Below are positions 1 through 11,830 of a stretch of 64,000 nt of DNA, piece after piece. The stretch spans positions 1 to 64,000 of the forward strand of contig MCFE01000396.1 in assembly GCA_002104905.1 (NCBI GenBank), in the 5' to 3' direction. Made by a program: the position numbers and the translations under genes. The DNA is from Basidiobolus meristosporus CBS 931.73 (taxonomy: Eukaryota > Basidiobolomycota > Basidiobolomycetes > Basidiobolales > Basidiobolaceae). The notes under the pieces were generated by a model, which worked only from the letters and a program-made list of their open reading frames with translations, was not told the DNA's origin and did no database searches. Every line of letters begins with the position of its first letter. Within the stretch, counting starts at the first letter, position 1.

Positions 1-871
1 TCCTGAATCGTTTGGATCTCACTGCAGCCAGGTAGGAGGCGAACGAAATGCCTCATGGTGACCAGAATTGCGGTTAGAGCAAAAACTGTGGAAGACATTG
101 CTGAATTTTACTACTATGCAACCGAAGGTTGTGGTGATCCAGCCTTTATATGACCATTCGTATGCTCCGCCAACCATGCCACAATAAACATGTGCTTTGC
201 CGATATTAGCGTTTCTACATCACAGTGACTGTGCCTCTATCAGAGACAAGCATACTGACCTACCATTAAGGCCCATTGTAGCATTTTGATTCACGAGGAT
301 GAGCAAAATGAGACGTCCAGGGCCCGCGTAAGTTCGTAAAATAAGATCAATATTAAGCTAAGGCAATGACAATCAGATGCTTCATTTCACTTCTGCATGG
401 CTCTGCAACGTCTGCTCAAACAGTCAATGCACTGCATACAGCGCCTGATATCCATTCATTAGCCTAAATGCAAGATATTATCAATAATTCATGCCAAGAA
501 AACCGCATATAGGTCACTCCCCTAAGGTGGGTTACGTACCAGTCCAGTGTACCAGTCCGGTGTCATGCTACGCCTTCATCACATAGACTTCCAGGATATA
601 ACAGTATTCATAGCCCTGTAGTATCTGTGGCACATGCCATTCGAGATACTACAATACTTCTTCGCATTGTAAACAGGTAGGTGACTGGATGTTGATGGTG
701 TGCTTTATTTTGTCTAAGTATTTGTTTACGGGGGTAGGGATGGTTGGAGGCTGTGCGATTGGAAATCGATAGAGCTCTTTCTCTTTGCACTTAGAAAAGT
801 CCCCCTTCGGTTGCATACATACTCTAATGAGACTGTCTGTGGCCGATTAAAAGCAATTATTGCCCTGAAGA
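1..871. other. intergenic, 3' flank of duplicated methyltransferase unit
   Basis: I see no convincing gene here. Bases ~181-530 are recognisably homologous (visibly diverged, with small indels) to ~3451-3815, so this stretch is the downstream flank of the first copy of a tandem segmental duplication. Bases ~530-870 have no counterpart next to the second copy. The only longer reading frame (608-790, minus strand) shows no recognisable domain. Confidence 0.5.
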
Positions 872-1825
872 TTAATCGAGATTATCGCCTCCGGCTGCCA
901 CAGGACCCAACGATCTGGCTCCAGATTGATGCACTGTGTTCTCAAGATGGAACTTAGACGCTCTATTTGCTCCGAATTGGCCAGCCTGAGATCTTTGCCA
1001 GTGAAAGAAGCTTAGCAGGGACCTGGCATTGCCTCTATCCTTGTTATAGCCGGCAAGACAACAGCTTACATCGACATAGAGATCGTTGATCTGGACCTGG
1101 ACTAACGATTCTTCAGAGCTTAACGATGGTATCCAACTGTCGCCTGAGCAGGATAGCGGGCCCAGCTGCTTGATCACCTCCCGGAGAATCTGGACGTGGG
1201 TTCGAGGCTGACCTTCATTGAAGATAGACATAGCTGGCGTGCACTGAAAGTCAGCCGGAGTGGTGTGAATAATGGTGAGACAGCCGCGCGATGCAAGAAG
1301 CCGGTAGAAAATGGAGTCCAGCGCCGGGGCCAGGAGCTTCAAGTAGTACAAAGAATGACCAGCAATGATAATGTCGTATCTGGTGGGGCCTGCCACTTGA
1401 GAGGAAACGAACGTCTCAAAGTCGGTGTCAAACAGTAGCATATCAATGCTCTCGGACACGCACGAGTCGACATTGATACCGCAGGGTGTGTTCTCCCCAT
1501 AACCGACGGTCACGCTGCTGCTAGCCGAGCGCATCTTGTCGAGAAATTCGTATCGGTGGGCTCTACTTGGCTCAACCCCATGGTAAACAGTGTGGGCACA
1601 GTTGGTCAAGAATATCTCGCGAATCAGATAGCCATCCACGTCGCCATTCCCGCAGCCGATGGAGAGGACAGAAAGCCTAGAGTACTTTTGAGCCAACGGC
1701 GTGAGGTTGTTCAGGTACCATCGCTTGACGTTCTGCTTCTGGTCGGAATAGTGGCGGAAAAGGCTGAATGCCTGAGCATAGTAGTCGCTTGAGCTGTGGA
1801 GGTTAGGCAGGTCAGAGAGAGTCAT
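872..1825 (-). CDS. class I SAM-dependent methyltransferase, histamine N-methyltransferase-like (full copy)
   Basis: A single-exon gene of 317 aa. The start is the ATG at 1825 (MTLSDLPNLH); the frame extends two codons further only through a TTG. Residues ~47-60 contain the SAM-binding glycine motif (LSIGCGNGDVDGYL), followed by an acidic-loop HGVEPS and, around residue 155, the segment IIIAGHSLYYLK. The order of these, and the 'hxxxYY' element, resemble the histamine N-methyltransferase/HNMT-like branch of Rossmann methyltransferases. The substrate is unknown; histamine should not be assumed. An almost identical but shorter copy lies 2.6 kb downstream in the same orientation. The family call rests on motifs I can see; the HNMT relation is from memory of the family. 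Confidence 0.7.
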   Translation of the reverse strand: MTLSDLPNLHSSSDYYAQAFSLFRHYSDQKQNVKRWYLNNLTPLAQKYSRLSVLSIGCGNGDVDGYLIREIFLTNCAHTVYHGVEPSRAHRYEFLDKMRSASSSVTVGYGENTPCGINVDSCVSESIDMLLFDTDFETFVSSQVAGPTRYDIIIAGHSLYYLKLLAPALDSIFYRLLASRGCLTIIHTTPADFQCTPAMSIFNEGQPRTHVQILREVIKQLGPLSCSGDSWIPSLSSEESLVQVQINDLYVDVSCCLAGYNKDRGNARSLLSFFHWQRSQAGQFGANRASKFHLENTVHQSGARSLGPVAAGGDNLD

Positions 1826-3756
1826 GTTCAAGAGTATTTCACAACTCGAGCGTCATTTAAATATACGAAAGTATGTTGCGAGTATGTGCAATATACTAGC
1901 CGGTGTTGAGATCACACTGATTATGCTGAAAGTATCCTGAAGCGATCAGGATTTCTTGGATAAATATGCTTGCAGCTAGTCAATTGAATGTGTTGTATCT
2001 GTCCTGAATGCGACGATGGGAGCGAAAGTAAACCCTTATATGCAGCCTCTTCAACCTAGCACTCCCCTCAATAGCAGGAATGGTTTGGATCAGCGATGCT
2101 TATGAATCCACCATCCCCAGTAATGCTCGACTCTATTGGCTATATCAGCGCTTTTACTGATGGCTTTTGTCCAGGACTGCCATCTACCACCTGACTACCT
2201 GTTGTGGCTTGCATTCACCAGGCACTTTTCGGATACGATTGCAAGGGGTTACGGTATGCTACGGGCATGCTAATTTCTTTTCAGCGTCAGTGCCCGCCAT
2301 TTGCAACCCCAATATCCAATCGTTTGACCCTGGATCACCGCAACACACAGACACCAACCAATCGAGATTACTGATTTTCCAATGCATCGAACCGCATTGA
2401 CTGTAGATCAAACACCAATATGGTAGCATGATGGAATAGGACTAATACTCCATTACCAGCCATGAGTGGGGGGGGGTCAGTGTGTTGAGTATACAAAATT
2501 GATATCAATCCAAATTTACTTCAAACGCTAATTCCAGGTCGATATCAAGTTGGAAATATGAATCGCTGGATTGGTCTTAATTCGCACACGCATGGTGTTA
2601 ACAGATTTCACGATTCCCATATTTTTGGCCACATTAGCAACTTTCCTCGGATGTATTGATTATTTCATGGAATTCGAAATTTTCTTTATGCCCGCAACTC
2701 TGGTTTTTTGATCGTTATAGATTAGAAATATTCCAAGCCCCGACCATGATCTGCTTGGCACTGGGCAGTGTGTCAGTCAAAACGGAGCGGACGGATGCCA
2801 CAGCCTAATCTGCAAATGGTGATTAGTATTCTAGATTCGTGAATGGCGCAAGCAAGAGAATGGGGCTGAAGGAGTAATTTGAGTGTATTTCACAAATGGG
2901 CACGTATGAAATATTAAAGGATTTGGTTGCATAACATATATAATCACTGCCTTGGTTATGTGTGGACGGAAGTGAAACAAGTTCAATAACATACATGAAG
3001 CCTGAAAGACTATTTATGACACAATCGAAGGGGTCAGTCCTGGAAGCCGGGAATGAAACAATGGCGATCCTCAATGTCACACTTTCAGATAACTGCTGAT
3101 GCGGAACCTGTTACATCGAAGCATGCTTGGGGGGGTCAGTCTTTGCGTGTTTGTGTGCAAATCTTGAAGGACCAATTGGTTCATTAGTATACCTGTTGGC
3201 ATAGATGCTACCCAGTGAGATTTTCCAGTTAGGTACGAAGTCTGTAATTTCGAACCCATATGTGCATTGAGGAATTTACTTTGAGAAGCAGAGGTACCTG
3301 ACGCTGTATGGCCGTAAAAAGACCCCACCAGAGATCAGCAGATAATATAGGTTGAGCCCTACGCTCTAACCCCTCGCCCGCACAGTCCGGGACACCTGGG
3401 TACACACACGCTCAAAATCACAGGGCCAGAGAGCCACTGAAGGGTAAAAAGCAAAAAACATGCGCTCTGCCGATTTTAGCATTTCTGCATCACAGTGACT
3501 GTGCCTCCATTAGCAACAAACATACTGGCCTCCGTTTAAGACCTATCGTAGCAAATGATTCACGAAGGTGAGCAATGACGAGATGCCCGGAGTCCAAGCT
3601 GGTTCTGAATAATTTGGTCATTTGTCTGGAACCTGATTCAGGGCCCAAGGCACTGGCGATCAGCTACAGCCTACCTCATGTTATTTCTGTTTGACTCTGA
3701 GCGTCCGCTCAAACAGCCAACGCATTGCATAAAGCGCCCAATATCCACACATGAAC
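1826..3756. other. intergenic between the two methyltransferase copies
   Basis: Bases ~1900-2470 are homologous at the DNA level to ~4490-5155, for example 2366-2465 against 5051-5150, so they belong to the duplicated unit and not to a gene. Short frames at 2167-2400 and 4765-5031 lie in homologous DNA but do not encode matching proteins. Between ~2480 and ~3440 is unique sequence with no supportable gene. Bases ~3451-3815 repeat the downstream flank of copy 1. Two G-runs (near 2468 and 3130) are each followed by GGTCAGT. Confidence 0.5.
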
Positions 3757-4404
3757 CTAAACATAGGATACCGATAATCTTGGTTGAATAATACTAAGAA
3801 AACCGCAAACAGGCCTCTCGCACTTTAAATCAGCCGAAGTGGCGTGAACAATGGTGAGACAGCCGCGCGGTGCAAGAAGCCGGTAGAAAATGGAGTCCAG
3901 CGCCGGGGCCAGGAGCTTCAAGTAGTACAAAGAATGACCAGCAATGATAATGTCGTATCTGGTGGGGCCTGCCACTTGAGAGGAAACGAACGTCTCAAAG
4001 TCGGTGTCAAACAGTAGCATATCAATGCTCTCGGACACGCACGAGTCGACATTGATACCGCAGGGTGTGTTCTCCCCATAACCGACGGTCACGCTGCTGC
4101 TAGCCGAGCGCATCTTGTCGAGAAATTCGTATCGGTGGGCTCTACTTGGCTCAACCCCATGGTAAACAGTGTGGGCACAGTTGGTCAAGAATATCTCGCG
4201 AATCAGATAGCCATCCACGTCGCCATTCCCGCAGCCGATGGAGAGGACAGAAAGCCTAGAGTACTTTTGAGCCAACGGCGTGAGGTTGTTAAGGTACCAT
4301 CGCTTGGCGTTCTGCTTCTGGTCGGAATAGTGGCGGAAAAGGCTGAATGCCTGAGCATAGTAGTCGCTTGAGCTGTGAAGGTTGGGCAGGTCAGAGAGAG
4401 TCAT
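3757..4404 (-). pseudogene. HNMT-like methyltransferase, 3'-truncated duplicate
   Basis: A 215-aa frame starting at the ATG at 4404. Its first ~190 residues are nearly identical to the gene at 872-1825: I count 5 mismatches over the 545 bp 3860-4404 versus 1281-1825, with no indel. It then diverges and stops about 100 residues early, losing the C-terminal part. The offset between copies is 2579 bp in the coding part but 3293 bp in the downstream flank, so about 714 bp covering the gene's 3' part is missing here. The methyltransferase core motifs are all intact, so a shortened protein could be made. I call it a probable pseudogene because a conserved-length C-terminus is lost. Confidence 0.65.
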
Positions 4405-6112
4405 GTCATAGGGGATTGCATAGCCCAAGTTCCATGTATCTATTGATACGCAGGTGCTGTTAGAGTACGAGAAGGGCAAGTCTGCTAGCCGGCATCATAA
4501 GCACAATCAGGATGGCGACTGTGCCCATCCTAGTGCGGTCGGGTTTCTTGGATAGATATGTATGTAGCTGGTTAGTTAAATCCCATTTGTGTATGCGATG
4601 TGTTGCATCTGTCTTGAATGCGGTCATTAGAGGGATGAATAAACCTCTCAAGCACCCCTTCCAATGGTAAGAACGGTCTAGATAAGCGATGCTTGTAATT
4701 CTGCTATCCCAAGAAATCATGTGCTTTACCAAAAACCCTGTTCACCGAGAGGGCCACGAGGCAAATGAAGACCAGAGAGCAAATTCACAGATTGCGATTC
4801 AGACCACCAAGATCTACTGACCTCGTGGTCGCTAGCTGGCAATACTTCCTTGCTTTAGGCCGTGATTTGAAGTGCAAGTCAATTGGCTACAGATATTTTC
4901 ATACGATCCGTGCAGGCCAAGGTGGTTGTTGCTCGTGCACGAGTGTACCATGGACTTTTCAATATCGGTGCCGCACTATTGGCAATCCTAACCCCGATAT
5001 CCAATTGCTTTACCGTGGGTATCCGGATTAGACGTGCACCAACCAATTGAGATTACGGAATTTCCAATGCAGTGAACAGCATTGACTGCAGATCAAACAT
5101 CAATACGGTGACGTGGTGGAATAGGACGGACACTCCACTTCCAGGCATGAGCGAAGAAAGCATAATGACCGATGGATCAGAGGCTATGAGAAAAGTGGCG
5201 GGTGACCAACTCTCGTAGTGAGCCTTCGGTTGATTGGAAGCTGGCTCTAATCCAGATTCACAAATGTCCGTTTCATAATTTCCGGATTCTAATTTGCGAC
5301 TGGATGCAAATCGTTGCTGGAAATGGTTGGCAAGTTGAACTACTCATTTGCCTATACATAGCATAACATCCGGGTGCTTAGATATGGGCCGATTAGATGA
5401 ATGTCATTGATGAGAAGATTACTATGAGAATTGGTGTGTAGCAGGGTCTTCACATTTATGCTAGAAATCCACATCTTTTTGGCATTGGATTGTTATATAT
5501 TAGTTGCAACCATGAACTCATAGCTGAGACGGGATTATCCGCCTATGCTTCATGTTCATGTTGTCTTTCAACAGCAAACTAATTGACCTTACTAACGTAT
5601 TCAAAACCATCAATGCTTTTCATGGCTTTTGATTTACTTAATCATTCATGTTAACCTGCAGGCTCACTATATAGCTTCTAATGCAACTTTAAATATTTCA
5701 CCATGCACCCTAACTAGGCCATCATACCCATTAGGATAAACTTGATCATACAGGTGGATCAGATCCGCATCATATTGTCTGAATCTCATGATGAACATTT
5801 ACAATGTTGCATTCAGGGGGTTCATTCAAAATATACTATGACTCAAGTAGTATTACAATGGCATATGAGGTCATGGTACTGGTGAATGCAATAATACTCC
5901 CATTTATGGTGAAAGTTTGATGGCATTTAGCTGGTGATGTTGTAGATACCATACTGTTGTATGAAGGTATTACAGCTGCCATCATATGCATACAAATCAA
6001 GATGGAGTGAAAATTGAAGTAATAGAGAGAGATCTAAGTATTTGCTTACTGCTTGCAATACTGCTATTATTATCTCAATGCAGCTTCTTGACACAACAGT
6101 TATTGATGTTTA

Positions 6113-6461
6113 TGTGGTAACATTTGTGGAGATATTGGTAGTGATTGGGAGAACAAGTAGATAATGTGGTTTTCACTTCCTGATATATTCAATGTAAGCA
6201 TAGTTTTGTACTATTACATGATCTTGGCAAAACAAACCTACAAAGTATATATAGGAAGATCCCAAGAGCATGTGTGTAAAGCCTTTGGCTACTTTGATAA
6301 CTTTGAGAACTTTCATGTTTTGGGTACCTGATATTTTTGTTGTAAATATTCCAAGTAAATTCCAACAAGGAATTTGGTTTGTATTCTCTAAAACCTCTAA
6401 GTATTGATGTAAGTGACTAAGCTAGGTGAGTATTTATGTGGATTTACGGATGTTTACAACA
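6113..6461 (+). mobile_element. solo LTR (repeat family copy 1)
   Basis: A 349-bp element beginning TGTGGTAA and ending TTTACAACA. It is flanked by a perfect 5-bp direct repeat GTTTA (6108-6112 and 6462-6466), the target-site duplication expected of an LTR retrotransposon. It shares long stretches with the copies at 11193-11524 and 11831-12173, including GGAGATATTGG near the 5' end, CATGTTxTGGGTA in the middle, and AAGTGACTAAG then TACAACA at the 3' end. No internal retrotransposon genes are nearby, so recombination has probably left a solo LTR. Confidence 0.7.
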
Positions 6462-7993
6462 GTTTAAGCAGGCATTAGTAACTTACATGAAACAAAGTGG
6501 TATCTCATGTATAAATACTGCAAAATCTGATGCAAAATCTGATTTACAACAATAATGACTCAGTGACTCTAGTTTACTACAGAGCCTCACTAAACTGATC
6601 CCATAGCATCATTGGTTGTATACAAGCTACTGCCCTGTTTGCAGCTCAGATAACTTTATGAGTGATGTTGAATATGCCAACTCCAACATAATTTGGCTAT
6701 ATGTATTGGGTATTGTATCACAAGTAGCTCTGAAGTCCATGAATTTGCAAGACAGGCCTACAATAATCATGCTGTAATGCTTACACCTAAACCTCTCATA
6801 TAGCATATGATTCCACCTGTTGTATACAAGAGAAAAGTGTAATAAAACTCTTGATTGGTCTAACTGAACCTAAGTGTCAACGAAGTGCAAAATCTTAGAA
6901 TTGTCAAAGAGTGGCAGAAATATTAGCAGAGAGGTACTAGTCTAATATTGGTATTGTATAGAGCTGGGTTTGGCTATAAAGACAATAGAGTTGGTTTTCT
7001 ATGCAGGCTAGGCTTGGTGTTCTTGGGTGTGCTAGGTATGCTAGACTTGGGTAGAAATTAGAATGCTGTTGTTGAATTCTTAATTTTGCTAAGACACAAT
7101 CTTAATTTTGATGAAACTCACACTAAACCAAAAGTTCAGTAAGCTTTATTTATACTTTTTTGATCAAGTTGAATTAGTAAGTGCCAATAGACCGGACTAA
7201 TTGAAATCTGTGTGAATATTGATAGGTGTATAAGATAAAGGAAAGTTCCATCATTAATCAGCTGATTTCTTGACAACTGCTAAGTTGTTGGATAGATCTC
7301 AGATGACTAATTACCTCAGAAGGCTTGGCAAATAAGTGGTCAATGTAATGGCCACATGAGAACTGATCAGGTGTGACAGCCAACATATATTCCAAGATGA
7401 GATAAAACAAGCCATAACTGGGATTAGTTATGTTTGGGTTAGGGAAAATCAGTTAGGGTACTAGATTTTCTAACAGAGTAATATTGGCTAAGTTTTAAAT
7501 GTTGATGCACAACACCACTTGGTTTATTGTTAAGTTGCAAATCCCTTAGGATTTAGTTTGTAAGAACTTTGTTAATTCTTATTGTTAGTGAAGGTCTGAG
7601 AGTCATTTATATCTTTAAGTCTGTACAGAAGCCCCACACTTTGCATATAGTGTCCTGGAACCTTCCTCAAAATACTCTTATCATTTTACAAAGTTCCTCT
7701 AAAAGTATAAATATATTATTTGAGCCTAATAAAATAACAGGTGAATATCATGCAGTTGTAGTTTTCTAAATCACTTTCATTACTCCCTTAAGTCTTGCAA
7801 TATATCATACAGATGTGCAAAGGCTCACCAATGACACTTGTATATACCAATTAGTCCAGTAGATCATCTCCCACTAAAGCATAGTAATACTTAGCTCAGA
7901 CTATTCTTGGCTGTAAGCTTATCAAACCTATCATGCCTGCAGCATTGGTAGGATAACATTTAGCATAAAGGCTAAGGCAACTGATTGTCGGTC

Positions 7994-8270
7994 AACTGTA
8001 AGAGTTCTTAGAATATTCAAAGGGATTGGGAGAACAAGCAGATTTTCTGGTCCACACTTGATGATTTATTAAATAGTAAAGTGGTGAAAATCATTATTTT
8101 GTCTTAAGTGCATATGTGCAAAGTTTGGAGGTTTTTAGACAACATTGAGATTTTTGATGTTATGAGTGCCTGATATTCCAAAGCCAGTACTAACAATGAT
8201 TTTGGGTAAGATATTCCAAGACTTGTAGACTATTATCCATGTGACTAAGTTAATGAAATATGCCTACCAT
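7994..8270 (+). mobile_element. degenerate solo LTR (repeat family copy 2)
   Basis: A diverged member of the same family. Recognisable blocks are CTGTAAGAGTTCTT near the start, GGGATTGGGAGAACAAG, GTGCAAAGTTTGGAG, and GTGACTAAGTTA at the end. The 3' terminus is eroded and no target-site duplication is visible, so the limits are approximate. Confidence 0.5.
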
Positions 8271-8954
8271 TCAATCATTGGACCGACTATGAAACTAAAA
8301 GTCAACTAACCTTTAGATCATTTATTTAGATATCACTTCTCTGCTTGATCAGCCATATCTCCGTTCACAAAAATTAGTAAAACATTGATTATCACCAAGC
8401 TCGGATTACAAATCACAACACCTCAAATATTCTGGCAGAGGTGGATAGCAATTGATTTTGTTAAATTTGGAGTCTTGAAGTAAGCATGGGATGATGAATG
8501 CGTGAAGGGTTTGTTAGGGTTACTGAGCAATCTTCCACGATATAAGCTAGTATTGATTGGGTCCTTGAACTTGCCATTGAACTTTGGCCATTCTTCACCA
8601 ATAAAAGAAACTTGGATCCTGGCAGGGTCTCTCTACAACTGGTAGCATCTCAACACCTTCCATCTATAATCATTTGCTAGCTAAATTTGGAAGTGCCTTC
8701 AAGAAAACCCGCCCAGTTTGTGGATAGCCAATTATGGCCCACTCATAGTCTCTTCTATGATCACCAATGCTGCATGTCATAAGCGTTGGGAAATAAGCCA
8801 AATATAGCAATTACGTGAGCCAATGAACTTCATTTGTGTACAGCGGGTAAAATTCATGTAAAGGTTCTTGTACGAATTGTTAACCAGTTGATCTACTTAG
8901 AGGCTTGGCGGTGGATAAACCCCAAATATGGAAATCCCTCCGATCCTGGTATGC

Positions 8955-8962
8955 TATATATA
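8955..8962 (+). promoter_or_regulatory. TATA-box-like element of the agmatine deiminase gene
   Basis: TATATATA lies about 37 nt before the favoured ATG at 8999. This would place transcription initiation just before that codon and argues against the upstream in-frame start at 8834. Confidence 0.35.
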
Positions 8963-8998
8963 CTACTTTCCATCTCCCACTTCCTCATATCCAAAAGT

Positions 8999-10099
8999 AT
9001 GTGCAAGAACAAGCCCCTAACCAAAGCGCCTACTGGCTACCGCATTGCCCCCGAATGGGAGCCGCACAAGCGTACCATCATGGCTTGGCCTGCGTCGACA
9101 TACATCTGGCGAAATCTACTTACTGGCGCTCAAAGAAACATTGCTCAGCTAGCGCAAGCCATCTCCCGTTTCGAGCCGGTCCAAGTCCTAGTCTCACCTG
9201 ATCAGATCCACCACGCTAAAAAGGCTTTGGGAGACAAGGTAGAGGTGATCCCCATTGCTGTGGATGATTTTTGGACTCGGGACACTACGCCTCTGTTTCT
9301 TACCAAGGGAAAGGAGACAGTTGGCGTTGATTACAACTTCAATGGCTGGGGAATGAAAGTCCCATCCAGGTACCGCAAGAATGATGGGAGTGCATCACGT
9401 AACTATCTCTCTCACTACAAAATCCCTCGACTCCGATCTATTCTTGTTGCCGAAGGAGGGGCCATTGAGACCGATGGCCAGGGGACGCTACTAGTGACAG
9501 AGAGCAGCATCGTGAACAGCAACCGCAATCCTGGGATGGGTCGTAAGGAGATCGAAACGGAGCTCAAGTCTGAGCTTGGCATCCAGAAGGTCATCTGGCT
9601 CAAGGGAGTCAAAGGGAAGGATATTACCGACTCGCATGTGGACACCTTGGCTCGGTTTGTTGCACCGGGTGTTGTGGTAGTGAGTCGTCCAGGGCCAGCC
9701 AGAAAGAATGACCCTGACTCTGCCATCTGGGCCGAGCAATATCGTCAAGCCATGCAAGTCTTGACTCAAGCTACCGATGCAAAGGGGAACCGACTAAAGA
9801 TCATACAACTGCCTGAGCCAGATTACGAGAAAATCAGGGGGATGCCCGCCGAAGGAGCCACAGATGAAGTGTCCCTGGAGGTGTTCGGGGACTCGTTCCT
9901 AGGCTCCTATGCTAACTTCTACATTGCTAATGGAGCCATCATCATGCCGGAGTTTGGGGATGCAGAGGCGGATAGGGCGGCGCAGAATGTTCTTCGAGGT
10001 GTATTCCCTGGTCGACAAATTGTTCCCTTGAACATCGACTACATTGCAGTAGGTGGTGGAGGCATTCATTGCGCAACTCGTGATCAACCTGAAGCGTAG
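8999..10099 (+). CDS. agmatine deiminase (PF04371 family)
   Basis: A 366-aa intronless gene. Agmatine deiminases hydrolyse agmatine to N-carbamoylputrescine plus ammonia, a route to putrescine. The guanidino-group-modifying fold is clear: MAWPAS near the N-terminus, DDFWTRDTTP around residue 90, VDYNFNGWG, the VAEGGAIETDG segment with the catalytic Glu region, TDSHVDTLARF with the catalytic His, and the C-terminal GGGGIHCATRDQP with the nucleophilic Cys. The length fits the family (~350-370 aa). The frame is open from 8834, but the first 55 codons look non-coding and a TATA-like element sits inside them, so I prefer the ATG at 8999. It is the only intact gene in a ~9-kb LTR-littered region. 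Confidence 0.88.
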   Translation: MCKNKPLTKAPTGYRIAPEWEPHKRTIMAWPASTYIWRNLLTGAQRNIAQLAQAISRFEPVQVLVSPDQIHHAKKALGDKVEVIPIAVDDFWTRDTTPLFLTKGKETVGVDYNFNGWGMKVPSRYRKNDGSASRNYLSHYKIPRLRSILVAEGGAIETDGQGTLLVTESSIVNSNRNPGMGRKEIETELKSELGIQKVIWLKGVKGKDITDSHVDTLARFVAPGVVVVSRPGPARKNDPDSAIWAEQYRQAMQVLTQATDAKGNRLKIIQLPEPDYEKIRGMPAEGATDEVSLEVFGDSFLGSYANFYIANGAIIMPEFGDAEADRAAQNVLRGVFPGRQIVPLNIDYIAVGGGGIHCATRDQPEA

Positions 10100-11192
10100 A
10101 TATTCTTCAGAGCCAAGTGGACCCTTCAAGTGGATACTACAAGCATTCCTTGTGAAACACACCTTGTGAAACACACTGTTTATCTGCCTAATTCTTGGTA
10201 TGTATGTGTAGTGTTTTACACTCTTTAATGTAATGGCACAATAAAAGCATTAGCTAACTGACCTTCATGTAGCTTTGGTGGCAAACATTTGTAAGGATCA
10301 GGCTTTTGACCCGAAATATTGTATCCCTCTGAACTGTGCTATTGGAATCGATTATTGCTGGCCATTATTCTTCGGCGTTCACTTTTCACTTGCATAGCGT
10401 GGATAACACCACTCCCATGGTATAATAAGATATTGTCATTCGGGCTCTTGTTTTCCCTAGCTCTTCTCTACCTTTTGCGCCTATTGAAATCAATTTAAAT
10501 GAGTCTTTGGCAATAATGTTTGCTGATTGAATATATCGGGTGCTGGATTGTATGATCTCAAGAAGAATGTATTGGCGCACGCAACTAGCTTTATACTCGA
10601 TATCATGGGATTTAGTGAGCATTTATTAGAACAAGTAGATTGGGTATTGGTGATTGTTAGTAAGATCCTGGAAGTTGCCAGAATCCTCAAACTTCGCATG
10701 CCACCTCCTAGTGCCTTTCTTGCATCATCCTCAACAACTTTTTGACAAAGTTCTGGTAAAAGACTTCATAGCGTGCTCTCCAGCTCATTGATATTACCTC
10801 CAAAATTCTCCCATTTGTAAGCTCGCAGGCTAAGGAAATCCCCTGTTTACTCACTGTTAGGAATCTACTATCGATTATTTGAGATTATATAGTACAGACT
10901 GAGGCTTTCCACATCTCTGAGGAATAAGTGATTCTGATACTATGTTTCTAGCTGAAGCTCAGTTGAGAGCACTCTGGTGAATATACTGAGAAAGCACTTT
11001 TTGATTAGATGAAATCAAATGCCAGTGCCCCATGTAGTGTATTTGCAATCTACAAAATTGCTGCATACTTATAAATGAAATTATGAAATGTATAGGATCA
11101 GAGTATCAATGTAGTCCAAGTGTTGATCTATGCTTGTCCATTTAATGTCCATGATACAACATATGCGTGAAAATGTTGCATCTACTGGTATC

Positions 11193-11524
11193 TGTTGTAA
11201 GAGTCTTGGAGATATTGGAAGTGATTGGGAGGACAAGTAGATTATGTGGTTTTCACTTAATGATTTATTGATTGTAAAAGTAGTATTTATACTTTTACCT
11301 GGTCTTGGCACAACAAACACGTATAATAGGTTAAGGAAGGTCCCAAAAACATGTGTGCAAAGTTTGGGGCTGTTTGGACAACTTATCAAATTTTCATGTT
11401 CTGGGTAAATATTCTAAGTAAATCCCGACAAGGAATTTGGTCAGTATTCTCTAGGATTTGAAGGTGATGATCTAAGTGACTAAGTTAGGTGAATGTTTAG
11501 ATGGAAATACAAATTTTTACAACA
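11193..11524 (+). mobile_element. solo LTR (repeat family copy 3)
   Basis: A 332-bp element with perfect inverted termini TGTTGTAA...TTACAACA, typical of LTR ends. The flanks GTATC (11188-11192) and ATATC (11525-11529) match at 4 of 5 positions, consistent with an aged 5-bp target-site duplication. The sequence aligns along its length with the copy at 6113-6461 and, inverted, with 11831-12173. Confidence 0.7.
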
Positions 11525-11830
11525 ATATCTAGCAACAGTGTCTTGTATTAGTATACCCTTCCCTAATGCCTTCATTATTAAATATGGGAGCAATACTTGA
11601 ATCCAAGCTCTTAGCAGGGTGGTGCTAATTAAAAAGTTAATAGGATAGTAGCGGAATTGTTAAGGAAAGGCTTTGCATTTCTTAATGGAGCAAGTGCTAC
11701 TGCTTTATTTACAGATATAAGTGCTAAAAGCAAGTGCTTTGTGTTATCTATATTCTGCATATTCTTGAAATGAGTAAAGGGCTTTATGCTATCATGATTT
11801 GAAAGCTTGTCCATCATCCCTCACCCTTTG

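Larger units (their letters stand above)
181..5155. repeat. tandem segmental duplication (two units)
   Basis: Unit A (~181-2470) and unit B (~3451-5155) are direct repeats. Matching landmarks are 181/3451, 421/3714, 1281/3860, 1825/4404 and 2366/5051. The methyltransferase core is ~99% identical, whereas the non-coding flanks are clearly much more diverged and carry indels. Unit B lacks ~714 bp corresponding to ~560-1270 of unit A. Confidence 0.75.
5156..8833. other. AT-rich intergenic region
   Basis: About 3.7 kb with no supportable gene. The longest open frame (7569-7769, plus strand, 66 aa) has no recognisable features. The region contains two copies of a solo-LTR-like repeat, annotated separately. 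No reverse transcriptase, integrase or transposase fragment is visible in the available frames. Confidence 0.5.

Noticed and set aside
8834-8998. 55-residue N-terminal extension of agmatine deiminase
   Set aside because: No family counterpart, and a TATA-like element lies inside it; the internal ATG at 8999 gives the family's normal length.
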